DNA from: Prevotella sp.
GTDB lineage: Bacteria; Bacteroidota; Bacteroidia; Bacteroidales; Bacteroidaceae
Direction of reading: 5' to 3'
Length of the DNA stretch: 27,168 nt
NCBI GenBank assembly: GCA_017442765.1
Contig: JAFRZC010000191.1
Coordinates: 1 to 27,168 of the forward strand
Positions 7,909-15,532 of the stretch are shown here, piece by piece (position 1 is the first letter of the stretch; every line of letters begins with the position of its first letter). A model generated the notes under the pieces. It saw only the letters and a program-made list of their open reading frames with translations, searched no databases and was not told the DNA's origin. The translations under genes and the position numbers were made by a program.

Positions 7909-8736
7909 ATGAGCGAGCAAGTAAAGAAAACAATCGACATCGACAAAGTCTTACGTGATAAAATGGGCACGAAGTCGCGCTACGTGCCCCGCTTTGCCGT
8001 GAGCTGGCTGAAGCATATCATCCATCAGGATGAGGTGAACCGCTTTCTTTGGGAGAGCCGCGAGCTTACCGGCACGGAATGGCTCACCGAATGTGTGCAT
8101 TATCTTAAGATGACACTTCAGATAGAGGGAGAGGAGAATTTCCCCAAGAAAGACGACGGGCGGCTCTACACCTTCGTGTCGAACCATCCGCTGGGCGGTG
8201 CCGACGGCGTGGCACTGGGCAGCATCATCGGCCGGCGCTACGACGGGAACTTCCGCTACCTTGTGAACGACCTGCTCATGAACCTTCCCGGGCTGGCTCC
8301 GCTCTGCATCCCCATCAACAAGACGGGCAAGCAGAGCCGCGATTTCCCGGCAATGGTCGAGGCCGGCTTTGCCTCCGACCATCACATGCTCATGTTCCCG
8401 GCGGGGCTATGCTCGCGGAAAACCAACGGGCAGATACGCGACCTGCAGTGGAAGAAAACCTTTATCACAAAAAGCGTGGAAAGCCACCGCGACGTTGTGC
8501 CCATTCATTTCGGCGGACAGAACAGCGAGAAGTTCTACCGCATTGCCAATATCTGCAAGCGGCTAAACCTGAAATTCAATGTGGCCATGCTCTTCCTTGT
8601 CGATGAAATGTATAAAAATGTCGGTAAAACTTTCCGTGTAGCCATCGGGAAACCCATCCCCTGGCAGACTTTCGACAAGTCAAAAACTCCGATGGAATGG
8701 GCAAAATTTGTACAAGACAGCGTATATAAACTATAA
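7909..8736 (+). CDS. glsA: PlsC-like O-acyltransferase, probable glycine lipid synthesis (GlsA-like)
   Basis: A 275-residue lysophospholipid-acyltransferase family protein. The acceptor/catalytic motif is SNHPLGGADG (His93, Asp99), with FPAGLCSR (163-170) in the place of the family FPEGTR motif. Ends with VAIGKPIPW, typical of Bacteroidetes members. In Bacteroides thetaiotaomicron an adjacent pair, an OlsA-like O-acyltransferase (GlsA) and an OlsB-like N-acyltransferase (GlsB), makes glycine lipids. The same pair sits here with a 51-bp gap, so this protein is inferred to acylate the hydroxyl of N-acyl-(3-hydroxy)acyl glycine at the inner membrane. A general 1-acylglycerol-3-phosphate acyltransferase role cannot be excluded. 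ATG 7909 follows a -7-like box. Confidence 0.8.
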   Translation: MSEQVKKTIDIDKVLRDKMGTKSRYVPRFAVSWLKHIIHQDEVNRFLWESRELTGTEWLTECVHYLKMTLQIEGEENFPKKDDGRLYTFVSNHPLGGADGVALGSIIGRRYDGNFRYLVNDLLMNLPGLAPLCIPINKTGKQSRDFPAMVEAGFASDHHMLMFPAGLCSRKTNGQIRDLQWKKTFITKSVESHRDVVPIHFGGQNSEKFYRIANICKRLNLKFNVAMLFLVDEMYKNVGKTFRVAIGKPIPWQTFDKSKTPMEWAKFVQDSVYKL

Positions 8737-8787
8737 TGGCACCCGCCTTTCGCGGTTCCCCGCAACACGATAGCAACAGAAAGAAAA

Positions 8788-9789
8788 ATGGAACAACCTA
8801 TTATCCAACCCATTGCCAAAGAGCTGCTGACGGCCGAGCTCACCCCCGACCGGCAGCTGCGCATGACCAACAAGAGCCACAACGAAATCTACGTTATCAC
8901 CGCCCATGAGGCTCCTCACGTGATGCAGGAAATAGGACGGCTGCGCGAAATCGCTTTCCGCGAAGCCGGAGGGGGGACAGGCAAATCCACCGACATCGAC
9001 GAGTTCGACACGTGTGAGAATTGCTACAAACAGCTCATCGTGTGGAATCCCGAGGCCAGCGAGATTATCGGCGGCTACCGCTACCTTTGCGGAAGCGACT
9101 GGGAGCTGGGAGCCGACGGGCAGCCACGGCTTGCCACAAGCCACATGTTCCATTTCTCAGAAAAATTCCTCAAGGAATACATGCCCTACACCATTGAGCT
9201 CGGGCGGTCGTTCGTCTCACCCGAATACCAGAGCTCGCGCATGGGCGCGAAAAGCCTCTTTGCCCTTGATAACCTTTGGGACGGACTCGGCGCACTCACC
9301 GTCATCAAACCCGAGGTAAAATACTTTTTCGGCAAGATGACCATGTACCCCTCCTACATCCGGCGCGGGCGCGACATGATACTCTATTTCCTGCACAAGT
9401 ATTTCGGCGACAAGGAAGACCTGATTATCCCGATGAATCCGCTGAAAATTGAAACTCCGGAAGAAGAACTGGAAGCCCTTTTCTGCGCGGATAACTTCAG
9501 GCAGGACTACCGTATCCTCAACGGCGAGATCAGAAAGCTCGGTTACAACATTCCCCCGCTTGTCAATGCCTACATGGGGCTGTCGCCCACGATGAAACTC
9601 TTTGGCACTGCCATCAACGACGGCTTCGGCGCAGTGGAGGAGACGGGTATTCTCATTGCCATCGACGAGATTTTCGAGACGAAACGTGTGCGCCACATCG
9701 ACTCTTTCGTCCGACAGCATCCCGATGCGCTGCGTCGTCTCACCAGCGGATATGAGAATATCATCTACAAGGACAAAAAAGCGGAATGA
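8788..9789 (+). CDS. glsB: GNAT-fold N-acyltransferase, probable glycine lipid synthase (GlsB/OlsB-like)
   Basis: A 333-residue protein of the acyl-homoserine-lactone-synthase/OlsB type, often annotated hemolysin or GNAT acetyltransferase. Recognisable parts are RLREIAFREAGGGTGKSTDIDEFD near 50-75, IIGGYRYLCG near 92-101 and YTIELGRSFVSPEYQ near 133-147, which are conserved in OlsB relatives. Known relatives transfer a 3-hydroxyacyl group from acyl-ACP to an amino acid; in Bacteroides the acceptor is glycine. It follows glsA by 51 bp on the same strand, supporting a two-enzyme pathway to the diacylated glycine lipid. The amino acid used cannot be read from sequence. ATG 8788 is preceded by AGAAAGAAAA. 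Confidence 0.82.
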   Translation: MEQPIIQPIAKELLTAELTPDRQLRMTNKSHNEIYVITAHEAPHVMQEIGRLREIAFREAGGGTGKSTDIDEFDTCENCYKQLIVWNPEASEIIGGYRYLCGSDWELGADGQPRLATSHMFHFSEKFLKEYMPYTIELGRSFVSPEYQSSRMGAKSLFALDNLWDGLGALTVIKPEVKYFFGKMTMYPSYIRRGRDMILYFLHKYFGDKEDLIIPMNPLKIETPEEELEALFCADNFRQDYRILNGEIRKLGYNIPPLVNAYMGLSPTMKLFGTAINDGFGAVEETGILIAIDEIFETKRVRHIDSFVRQHPDALRRLTSGYENIIYKDKKAE

Positions 9790-9818
9790 GCGAATAATCA
9801 TCAAAAACCTATATTTCT

Positions 9819-11639
9819 ATGAAAGCAAGATTCTTTTTGGCAGCACTTTTCATGGCAGTGCTGTGTCCCTCAGTGAGCCATGCCCAGACCCCGCGTCCCG
9901 AGTATCCGCGCCCGCAGTTCGAGCGTGCCGACTGGGTAAACCTCAACGGCACTTGGAGCTACACCTTCGATTTCGGAAAGACCGGCATCAATCGCGGACT
10001 TGAGAAATCAACCGGATTCGACGGCAAAATCACCGTGCCGTTCTGTCCCGAGAGCTCGCTGTCCGGGGTGCAACATACCGACTTCATCAACTGCTTGTGG
10101 TATCACCGCACGCTCAGCATCCCCGCTTCGTGGGAAGGGAAGAAGATACTGCTGAACTTCGGAGCCGTAGATTATGATGCCAACATCTATGTCGATGGCA
10201 AGCTGGTGCGCAACCACAAGGGTTCCGGCTCATCGTTCACCTGCGACCTCACGAAATTTGTCAAGGCCGGCAGCACCCATAATCTCGTCGTGCAAGTGAG
10301 CGACGACCTGCGCGGCGGTATGCAGCCCGGCGGCAAGCAGAGCATGCGCTTCGAGTCGCATGGCTGCTCCTACACCCGTGTGACCGGCATCTGGCAGACC
10401 GTATGGATGGAGGCCGTCGATAAGGAGGGTCTGAAGAGCGTCTTTGCCATTCCCGACATCGACCAGGAGCAACTCGTCGTTCATCCCGACTTCTATGGCG
10501 AGAGCTCGAAGAACAAGCTCGTTGTCACCATCTCCGACGGCAAGAAAGTCGTGGCCACGAAGACCGTGCCGGCCACAAACAACTCCGTCGTGGTGTTGCC
10601 CGTGAAGAGTCCGAAGCTCTGGACCCCCGAGACCCCTAACCTCTACGACGTGACCTACAAGGTGGTTCGTGACGGCAAGACCATCGACGAGGTGAAATCG
10701 TATGCCGGTATGCGCAAGATCCATTGTGCCAACGGCTACTTCTATCTGAACAACAAGCCTTACTATCAGCGCCTGGTACTTGACCAGGGCTACTATCCCG
10801 ACGGTATCTGGACTGCTCCGACCGACGAAGCGCTCAAGCACGACATCGAGATGTCGAAGGCAGTGGGCTTCAACGGCGCACGCCTGCACCAGAAGAGCTT
10901 TGAGGAGCGTTATTACTACTGGGCCGACAAGCTCGGCTATATCACCTGGGGCGAGTCGGCCAGCTGGTGTCTGAACGTGAACAATGAGCTGGCTGCCCGC
11001 AACTTTATCGGTGAGTGGACTGAGCTGGTGGAGCGCGACCGCAACCACCCGTCGCTCGTCACGTGGACTCCGTTCAACGAGACGTGGGGAGCCAACGACA
11101 CGGGCACCTATCCCCGCATGGTCCGCGATGTCTATCGCATCACTAAGGCAATGGACCCCACCCGTCCCGTCAACGATGCCTCGGGCGACGATCACGTGAT
11201 GACCGACATCTGGAGTGTGCACAACTATCAGCGCGACTCGCTCCAGCTGACCAAGGACTTCACCTTCGAGCATGGCAAGGAGCCCTACCGGAACGTAGGC
11301 AACAAGCCTAATCTGGCTACCTACGACGGTCAGCCCTACATGGTCGATGAGTTCGGCGGCCTGCCCTGGATTCCGCAGGAGGAACGTGCCAACTCGTGGG
11401 GCTACGGCGGCAACATCGACAACATGGAAGAGTTCTATACCATCCTCGAGAAGCAGATTGATGCGCTGAAGGCCTCGAAGCATGTCGTGGGTTTCTGCTA
11501 CACGCAGATTACCGATGTGGAGCAGGAGAAGAACGGCATCTACTACTACGACCGCCGTCCGAAGTTCGACACCGCCCGCATCAAGGCCATCTTCGAGCGC
11601 ATACCCTCGGTTATCGAACCTGTTGACCTGAGCTATTAA
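9819..11639 (+). CDS. secreted glycoside hydrolase family 2 protein
   Basis: A 606-residue exoglycosidase of the beta-galactosidase/beta-glucuronidase superfamily. A signal peptide spans about residues 1-22 (hydrophobic FFLAALFMAVL, cleavage near SHA-Q), so it is exported. It has the sugar-binding jelly-roll domain (about 36-200, with WVNLNGTWSYTF), an immunoglobulin-like domain (about 205-300) and a TIM barrel. Asn420-Glu421 in WTPFNETWG is the acid/base pair and Glu511 in YMVDEFGG is the candidate nucleophile. The architecture is compact with no extra C-terminal domains. No SusC/D pair or regulator is nearby, so the substrate is unknown. It starts 30 bp after glsB and ends before a 21-bp inverted repeat. 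Confidence 0.88.
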   Translation: MKARFFLAALFMAVLCPSVSHAQTPRPEYPRPQFERADWVNLNGTWSYTFDFGKTGINRGLEKSTGFDGKITVPFCPESSLSGVQHTDFINCLWYHRTLSIPASWEGKKILLNFGAVDYDANIYVDGKLVRNHKGSGSSFTCDLTKFVKAGSTHNLVVQVSDDLRGGMQPGGKQSMRFESHGCSYTRVTGIWQTVWMEAVDKEGLKSVFAIPDIDQEQLVVHPDFYGESSKNKLVVTISDGKKVVATKTVPATNNSVVVLPVKSPKLWTPETPNLYDVTYKVVRDGKTIDEVKSYAGMRKIHCANGYFYLNNKPYYQRLVLDQGYYPDGIWTAPTDEALKHDIEMSKAVGFNGARLHQKSFEERYYYWADKLGYITWGESASWCLNVNNELAARNFIGEWTELVERDRNHPSLVTWTPFNETWGANDTGTYPRMVRDVYRITKAMDPTRPVNDASGDDHVMTDIWSVHNYQRDSLQLTKDFTFEHGKEPYRNVGNKPNLATYDGQPYMVDEFGGLPWIPQEERANSWGYGGNIDNMEEFYTILEKQIDALKASKHVVGFCYTQITDVEQEKNGIYYYDRRPKFDTARIKAIFERIPSVIEPVDLSY

Positions 11640-11649
11640 ATGTTTCGTG

Positions 11650-11722
11650 TTTAGCGTTTAGTGTTTAGTGGTTTTGGGGTATGAAAATCAGATATTCCGG
11701 GCACTAAACCCTAAACGCTAAA
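11650..11722. terminator. long-arm inverted repeat between GH2 gene and dgt
   Basis: Arms of 21 bp at 11650-11670 and 11702-11722 match with one mismatch (TTTAGCGTTTAG... against its complement) around a 31-bp loop. It begins 11 bp after the GH2 stop. There is no U-run, so a role as a transcript-end stem-loop is possible but not certain; it may be another dispersed repeat. Confidence 0.5.
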
Positions 11723-11748
11723 ATAATGCAAAAAAGCAAAAAATCGCG

Positions 11749-13083
11749 ATGAAATGGGAGAATTTGATATCGGCCAAGCGACTCGGACAGGAGTTGCGGC
11801 ACAGTGAGCGGCACGACGACCGGTCGGAGTTCAAGCGCGACTACGACCGTCTCATCTTCTCCGCTCCGTTCCGCCGTTTGCAGAACAAGACGCAGGTGTT
11901 TCCCCTGCCGGGCTCCATCTTTGTGCACAACCGCCTGACCCACTCGCTTGAGGTCGCCTCGGTGGGCATGTCATTAGGCAACGACGTGGCGCGCAAGCTC
12001 ACGGCTCTGCATCCCGAGTTGCGCGGTACGCTGTTCGAGGAGATCGGCACCATCGTCGCCGCCGCCTGTCTGGCTCACGACATGGGGAACCCTCCCTTCG
12101 GCCACTCCGGAGAGAAAGCCATCCAGACCTTCTTTGCCGGCGGCCCGGGGCAGGAGTTGCAGCCGAGGCTCGACTTCCGTTTCTGGTCCGACATCACCCA
12201 CTTCGACGGCAACGCCTATGCCTTCCGCCTGCTCACCCACCGGTTTCAGGGTCGGCGGCCGGGTGGTTTTGTCATGACCTACTCCACGCTGGCCTCCATC
12301 GTGAAATACCCCTATCCGTCGTACTTCGCGAAGAAGAGCAAGTTTGGCTTCTTTACCACGGAATACGAGGTTTACAGCCGACTGGCCGACGAGCTTGGCA
12401 TCCCCCTCTTGTCCTTGGGCAACGGGCATGAGCGCTGGGCACGCCATCCGCTGGTCTATCTGGTCGAGGCTGCCGACGACATCTGCTACGAGATTATGGA
12501 CATCGAGGATGCCCATAAGCTGAAAATCCTCACTTACGAGGAGACCGCGCAGCTGCTGCTCGGTTTCTTCGACGAAGATACGCAGGGCAAGATTCTCCAG
12601 CGCATCAGCGACGAGGGCCTCGACGACGAGAACGAGCGCGTGGTCTATCTGCGGGCCTGCACCATCGGCCTGCTCGTGAACCTCTGCGTGGATGTGTTCG
12701 TCGAGCATGAGGCCGAGCTGCTCGAGGGTACTTTCAGCGGTCCGCTCGTTGAGCATATCACCGAGCGTGCCCGTCAGGCCTATAAGACCTGTGCCGAACT
12801 TTCCGTCAGGCGCATCTACCGCAGCAAGGTCGTCCTCGACACCGAGCTTGCCGGATACAAGATTATCGAGAACCTCATGCACACGTTCGTAGAGGCCGTC
12901 ATCCATTCCGACCGCTACCACTCGCAGCAGCTGCTCAACATGGTGTCGAGCCAGTACGACATCTATGCCGACGACCTTGAGACTCGTGTCATGGCCGTCA
13001 TCGACTACGTCTGCGGCATGACCGATGTCTATGCCCTTGAGCTCTATCAGAAAATCAACGGACTCTCACTGCCGATCGTATAG
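11749..13083 (+). CDS. dgt: deoxyguanosinetriphosphate triphosphohydrolase-like HD protein
   Basis: dNTP triphosphohydrolase of the HD superfamily, which splits dGTP (or other dNTPs) to nucleoside and tripolyphosphate in the cytoplasm. The 444-residue protein opens with the family stretch around SAPFRRLQNKTQVF (38-51). His65 in RLTHSLEVA, His110-Asp111 in LAHDMGNPPFGHSGE, and the acidic VEAADDICYEIMDIEDAH segment (about 240-260) complete the metal site. Length suits the type 2 dGTPase group. The ATG at 11749 is preceded by a purine/A-rich leader. It is probably a single-gene unit, bounded by an inverted repeat before it and a perfect 14-bp hairpin after it. Confidence 0.93.
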   Translation: MKWENLISAKRLGQELRHSERHDDRSEFKRDYDRLIFSAPFRRLQNKTQVFPLPGSIFVHNRLTHSLEVASVGMSLGNDVARKLTALHPELRGTLFEEIGTIVAAACLAHDMGNPPFGHSGEKAIQTFFAGGPGQELQPRLDFRFWSDITHFDGNAYAFRLLTHRFQGRRPGGFVMTYSTLASIVKYPYPSYFAKKSKFGFFTTEYEVYSRLADELGIPLLSLGNGHERWARHPLVYLVEAADDICYEIMDIEDAHKLKILTYEETAQLLLGFFDEDTQGKILQRISDEGLDDENERVVYLRACTIGLLVNLCVDVFVEHEAELLEGTFSGPLVEHITERARQAYKTCAELSVRRIYRSKVVLDTELAGYKIIENLMHTFVEAVIHSDRYHSQQLLNMVSSQYDIYADDLETRVMAVIDYVCGMTDVYALELYQKINGLSLPIV

Positions 13084-13116
13084 CTTTATGCATGTAGTGT
13101 GATTTCTACTTGCTTG

Positions 13117-13148
13117 AAATGTTAAAATCCAACTGGATTTTAACATTT
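13117..13148. terminator. perfect 14-bp hairpin downstream of dgt
   Basis: Arms 13117-13130 (AAATGTTAAAATCC) and 13135-13148 (its exact complement) enclose the 4-base loop AACT, followed by a pyrimidine stretch TCCTTTTTG. It starts 34 bp after the dgt stop and fits a transcript-end hairpin. The GTTAAAAT arm recurs elsewhere in this window, so it belongs to a repeat type. Confidence 0.65.
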
Positions 13149-13299
13149 TCCTTTTTGCCGAAAAACGACCGTTTTTTGCATGTGCAATGTTAAACATTGT
13201 CATTTCCGCAAAAAACCGGCCTTTTTTCTTGTATTTTATAACTCGCTGGAAATAAGGCCTATATGCCTATAAGACCTGTGAGATCTATGATGCCCTCTT

Positions 13300-13427
13300 G
13301 CAAAACATATATGTCTCGCCGCCGAGAGGCATATGTTTCGCATGGCGAAAGACCGTGTTTCGGCATGCGAAAGACCGTGTTTTGGGAAGTGAAACATATA
13401 TGTTTCGCACCCGAGAGACCGGAAATG
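13300..13427. repeat. palindrome array 2: six modules at 22-23 bp period
   Basis: Modules start at 13302, 13324, 13347, 13369, 13391 and 13413, giving spacings of 22, 23, 22, 22 and 22 bp. Cores include GAAAGACCGTGTTTC twice in succession (the second ends TTTT) and the perfect palindrome GAAACATATATGTTTC at 13391, identical to the 7387 module of array 1. Most cores are bordered by GC and about 6 bp of non-conserved DNA. Confidence 0.8.
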
Positions 13428-13504
13428 GGCGTTGAAAAATGTTTCTTTCTATAAAAAAACCTTAAAAGCCGGGACAAAAAATGCTTTTTGGAGCGAAAGC
13501 GGAG

Positions 13505-13530
13505 TGTTAAATCTTAGGGTGATTTTAACA
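13505..13530. repeat. inverted repeat TGTTAAATC / GATTTTAACA
   Basis: Near-perfect arms (one unpaired base) around a 7-bp loop, just after array 2. Same arm type as the hairpins at 7293, 7633 and 13117. Confidence 0.5.
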
Positions 13531-13577
13531 AAACCGGCGATGATGGTTGTCGTATTAAACATTAGGGCTATGGCATA

Positions 13578-13599
13578 AAACTGCAAATTATTGCAGTTT
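13578..13599. promoter_or_regulatory. perfect 22-bp inverted repeat, candidate operator of the envelope operon
   Basis: Arms AAACTGCAA and TTGCAGTTT flank ATTA. The site ends 5 bp before the possible -33 element and 27 bp before the -7 box of the operon beginning at 13643, a placement expected of a regulator binding site. No regulator gene is adjacent. Confidence 0.5.
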
Positions 13600-13602
13600 C
13601 GC

Positions 13603-13633
13603 GCTTGTATATCGGAAAAATGATGTAAATTTG
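13603..13633 (+). promoter_or_regulatory. candidate promoter of the envelope operon
   Basis: TAAATTTG at 13626-13633 matches the Bacteroidetes -7 consensus TAnnTTTG; CTTG at 13603-13606 lies 19 bp upstream and resembles the -33 TTTG. The transcript would begin only a few bases before the ATG at 13643, implying a very short leader. Confidence 0.55.
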
Positions 13634-13642
13634 CAGCGTTTT

Positions 13643-14203
13643 ATGATGAGAGCATTGAGGGCAATGGGCAGGTTTCTGCGGATTGTTGGGCTTCCGTTGC
13701 GGCAAAACGCCTTGTTTTTTGTCGCGATGTATGTGTTGGGGGTATTTTGCGCCTGGGCGACGACTCCTTCCGGCAAGCCGTTGTACGGCAATCTGTGGCT
13801 CGAGTTGTTGCTCGACCTCTATGTGCTGTGTGCCGTGCTGTCGCTTATCCCCCGTCGTGTGCGCCGCTGGGTGAGGGGAGTGGCGGCCGTGGTGCTCTAT
13901 GTTGTCGCCATTGCCGATGTCTATTGCTACAGTCGTTTCGGGAGCACAATCTCGCCGACGATGCTCCTGCTGGTGGGCGAGACCAACGGGCGCGAGGCCG
14001 GCGAGTTTCTGCAGAGCATGGTGTCGGCCAGTGTGCTGCTGGGCAAGGTGGGCGGTGTGCTGCTCATCGCGCTGCTGCATGGGCTGACCGGCCTAATACC
14101 CAGCCTCTCCCCCTACCCCTCTCCAAAGGGAGAGGGGAGTGGTCACGCTTCTATATTGGAAAAACTTATTAGAAAACTATATACTCCCCTCTCCCTTTGG
14201 TGA
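13643..14203 (+). pseudogene. membrane N-terminal part of a phosphoethanolamine/LTA-synthase-type transferase, cut off by a repeat insertion
   Basis: This frame encodes hydrophobic helices such as FVAMYVLGVFCAW, LLLDLYVLCAVLSLI and VAAVVLYVVAIADVYCYS, then VGETNGREAGEFLQSM, matching the N-terminal membrane domain of EptA/LtaS-like proteins. It reads into the inverted-repeat element at 14102-14222, adding the repeat peptide SLSPYPSPKGEG, and stops at TGA 14201-14203. The catalytic domain continues in the same frame from 14204 onward. Without the element the two parts would make one protein of roughly 580 residues. A TTG at 13631 is an alternative start; ATG 13643 fits the promoter better. Either the gene is dead, or it needs stop read-through, or the pieces act separately. 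Confidence 0.7.
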
Positions 14204-14222
14204 GGGGGCGGGGGTGAGGCTG
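14102..14222. mobile_element. 121-bp MITE-like element with 40-bp terminal inverted repeats
   Basis: The left arm (14102 onward, CAGCCTCTCCCCC...) and the complement of the right arm (ending GGTGAGGCTG) match at 36 of 40 positions. Between them lie about 45 bp of A/T-rich DNA. Each arm is itself a hairpin (CCCCTCTCC and GGAGAGGGG around AAAG). The arms match dispersed repeat copies at 27106-27144 and elsewhere. It encodes no protein, interrupts the transferase gene and brings the in-frame TGA. No clear target-site duplication was identified. Confidence 0.75.
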
Positions 14223-14293
14223 GGGGGTGGTCTGTCCTTCTCCTCCCCCTCCTCGTCTGGGCAGCGATAGCCTCGTGGCCGAACAAGCAGGCC

Positions 14294-15532
14294 ATGCACA
14301 AGCTGTTTTCGGCAGAGACCATCGGTAAGGTGGAGCATCTGCTGACACGCCGCGACCGCGCCAACCTCTACGTGCCAGTCTATCGGCTCGCCTTCAGCAT
14401 ACAGGCCAACCGGCTTACGGCCGGACAGGTGACGCGGCTGGTCGAGGCCTCCGACAAGGCTGAGGTCGATAGCTGCTCGTTCCTTACGCCCGACATCGTG
14501 CTCATCATCGGCGAGAGCTTCGGCCCCCACCACTCGCAGCAGTACGGCTACCGCATGCCCACCACGCCGCGCCAGCTGGCACGCGAGCGGTCGGGGCTGC
14601 TCACCCGTTACACCGACGTGGTGGCTCCGTGGAATCTCACGAGCTTCGTCTTTAAGAACGTCTTTTCCATGCATGTGGTCGGCGAGCCAGGCGAATGGTG
14701 CGACACGCCTCTTTTCCCCATGCTCTTCCGCAAGGCGGGCTATCGCGTCAGCTTCCTCACCAATCAGTTCCTGCCCAAGGCCAAGGAGGAGGTCTATGAC
14801 TTCTCCGGCGGGTTCTTCCTCAACCACGAGGAACTCTCGGCCAAGATGTTCGATGAGCGCAACACGCAGCTCTATCCTCTCGACGAGGGGCTGCTCGGCG
14901 CCTACGACCGTCTGAGGGCGGAGAGTGAAGAGCGGAGAGTGGAGAGGGGGACACTCACCATCTTCCACCTCATGGGACAGCATGTGACCTATCGCCAGCG
15001 CTATCCCCGCAGCCGTGCCCGTTTCACCCCCGACGACTACAAGGCGTGGCGGCCAGAGCTCTCGGAGAAAGGAAGACGCGCCGTGGCCGAGTACGATAAT
15101 GCAGTGCTCTACAACGACTCCATCGTCGATCAGATCTGCAAGCGCTTCGAGAACCGCGAGGCGGTGGTCATCTACATGCCCGACCATGGCGAGGAGTGTT
15201 ATGAGGAAAGCCGCAACTTCAACTGTCGGCTCCACTCCGCCGCCATCGACGAGAAGCTGGCCAAGTATGAGTTTGCCGTTCCGTTCTGGATCTGGTGCTC
15301 GCGCAGCTATGTGAAGAAGAATCCCGAGGTGTATCACCAGATTGTGGCAGCCAAGAACCGTCGGCTGATGACCGACGCGCTGCCCCACCTGCTGCTCTAT
15401 CTCGGCGGAATATCGTCGCCCTACTATAAGGCGGAGTATAATGTGATTTCGGAGAACTATAACGAGTTGCGGCCGAGAATACTGAAAGGCACAACCGACT
15501 ACGACAAACTGAGGAAAGATGAGAAGAAATGA
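14294..15532 (+). CDS. catalytic domain of a sulfatase/alkaline-phosphatase-superfamily membrane transferase (EptA/LtaS-like), separated from its membrane domain
   Basis: The periplasmic catalytic domain of a phosphoethanolamine or phosphoglycerol transferase. Visible are DIVLIIGESFGPHHSQQYGY (metal-binding Glu of GES), TDVVAPWNLTSFVF with the candidate nucleophilic Thr, FHLMGQHVTYRQRYP, and MPDHGEECYEE with the metal-binding Asp-His, followed by EFAVPFWIWCS. These fit EptA-type enzymes that add phosphoethanolamine to lipid A or glycans. The same frame upstream, from TGA 14203 to this ATG, encodes the last membrane helix (LLLPLLVWAAIASW), showing that the native gene continued from 13643. A 14-bp direct repeat (14919-14946) adds a charged loop. 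It overlaps the next gene by 14 bp. Confidence 0.75.
   Translation: MHKLFSAETIGKVEHLLTRRDRANLYVPVYRLAFSIQANRLTAGQVTRLVEASDKAEVDSCSFLTPDIVLIIGESFGPHHSQQYGYRMPTTPRQLARERSGLLTRYTDVVAPWNLTSFVFKNVFSMHVVGEPGEWCDTPLFPMLFRKAGYRVSFLTNQFLPKAKEEVYDFSGGFFLNHEELSAKMFDERNTQLYPLDEGLLGAYDRLRAESEERRVERGTLTIFHLMGQHVTYRQRYPRSRARFTPDDYKAWRPELSEKGRRAVAEYDNAVLYNDSIVDQICKRFENREAVVIYMPDHGEECYEESRNFNCRLHSAAIDEKLAKYEFAVPFWIWCSRSYVKKNPEVYHQIVAAKNRRLMTDALPHLLLYLGGISSPYYKAEYNVISENYNELRPRILKGTTDYDKLRKDEKK
14919..14946. repeat. 14-bp direct repeat inside the transferase gene
   Basis: CGGAGAGTGAAGAG is followed at once by CGGAGAGTGGAGAG (13 of 14 identical). It is purine-rich like the other GA repeats of this window and encodes the charged stretch RAESEERRVERG in a variable loop. 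The unit length of 14 changes the reading frame on loss or gain. Confidence 0.6.

Larger units (their letters stand above)
13084..13625. other. repeat-filled non-coding region between dgt and the envelope operon
   Basis: About 540 bp with no gene. In order it holds the dgt hairpin, a 15-bp perfect palindrome CAATGTTAAACATTG (13185-13199), poly-T/poly-A modules, degenerate 9-bp repeats of the AAGACCTAT type (about 13254-13290), palindrome array 2 (13300-13427), a TGTTAAATC/GATTTTAACA pair (13505-13530) and an operator-like palindrome (13578-13599). Confidence 0.7.

Noticed and set aside
10230..11483. Long minus-strand open frame opposite the GH2 gene
   Set aside because: The plus strand has a signal peptide and GH2 catalytic motifs; the antisense frame has none.
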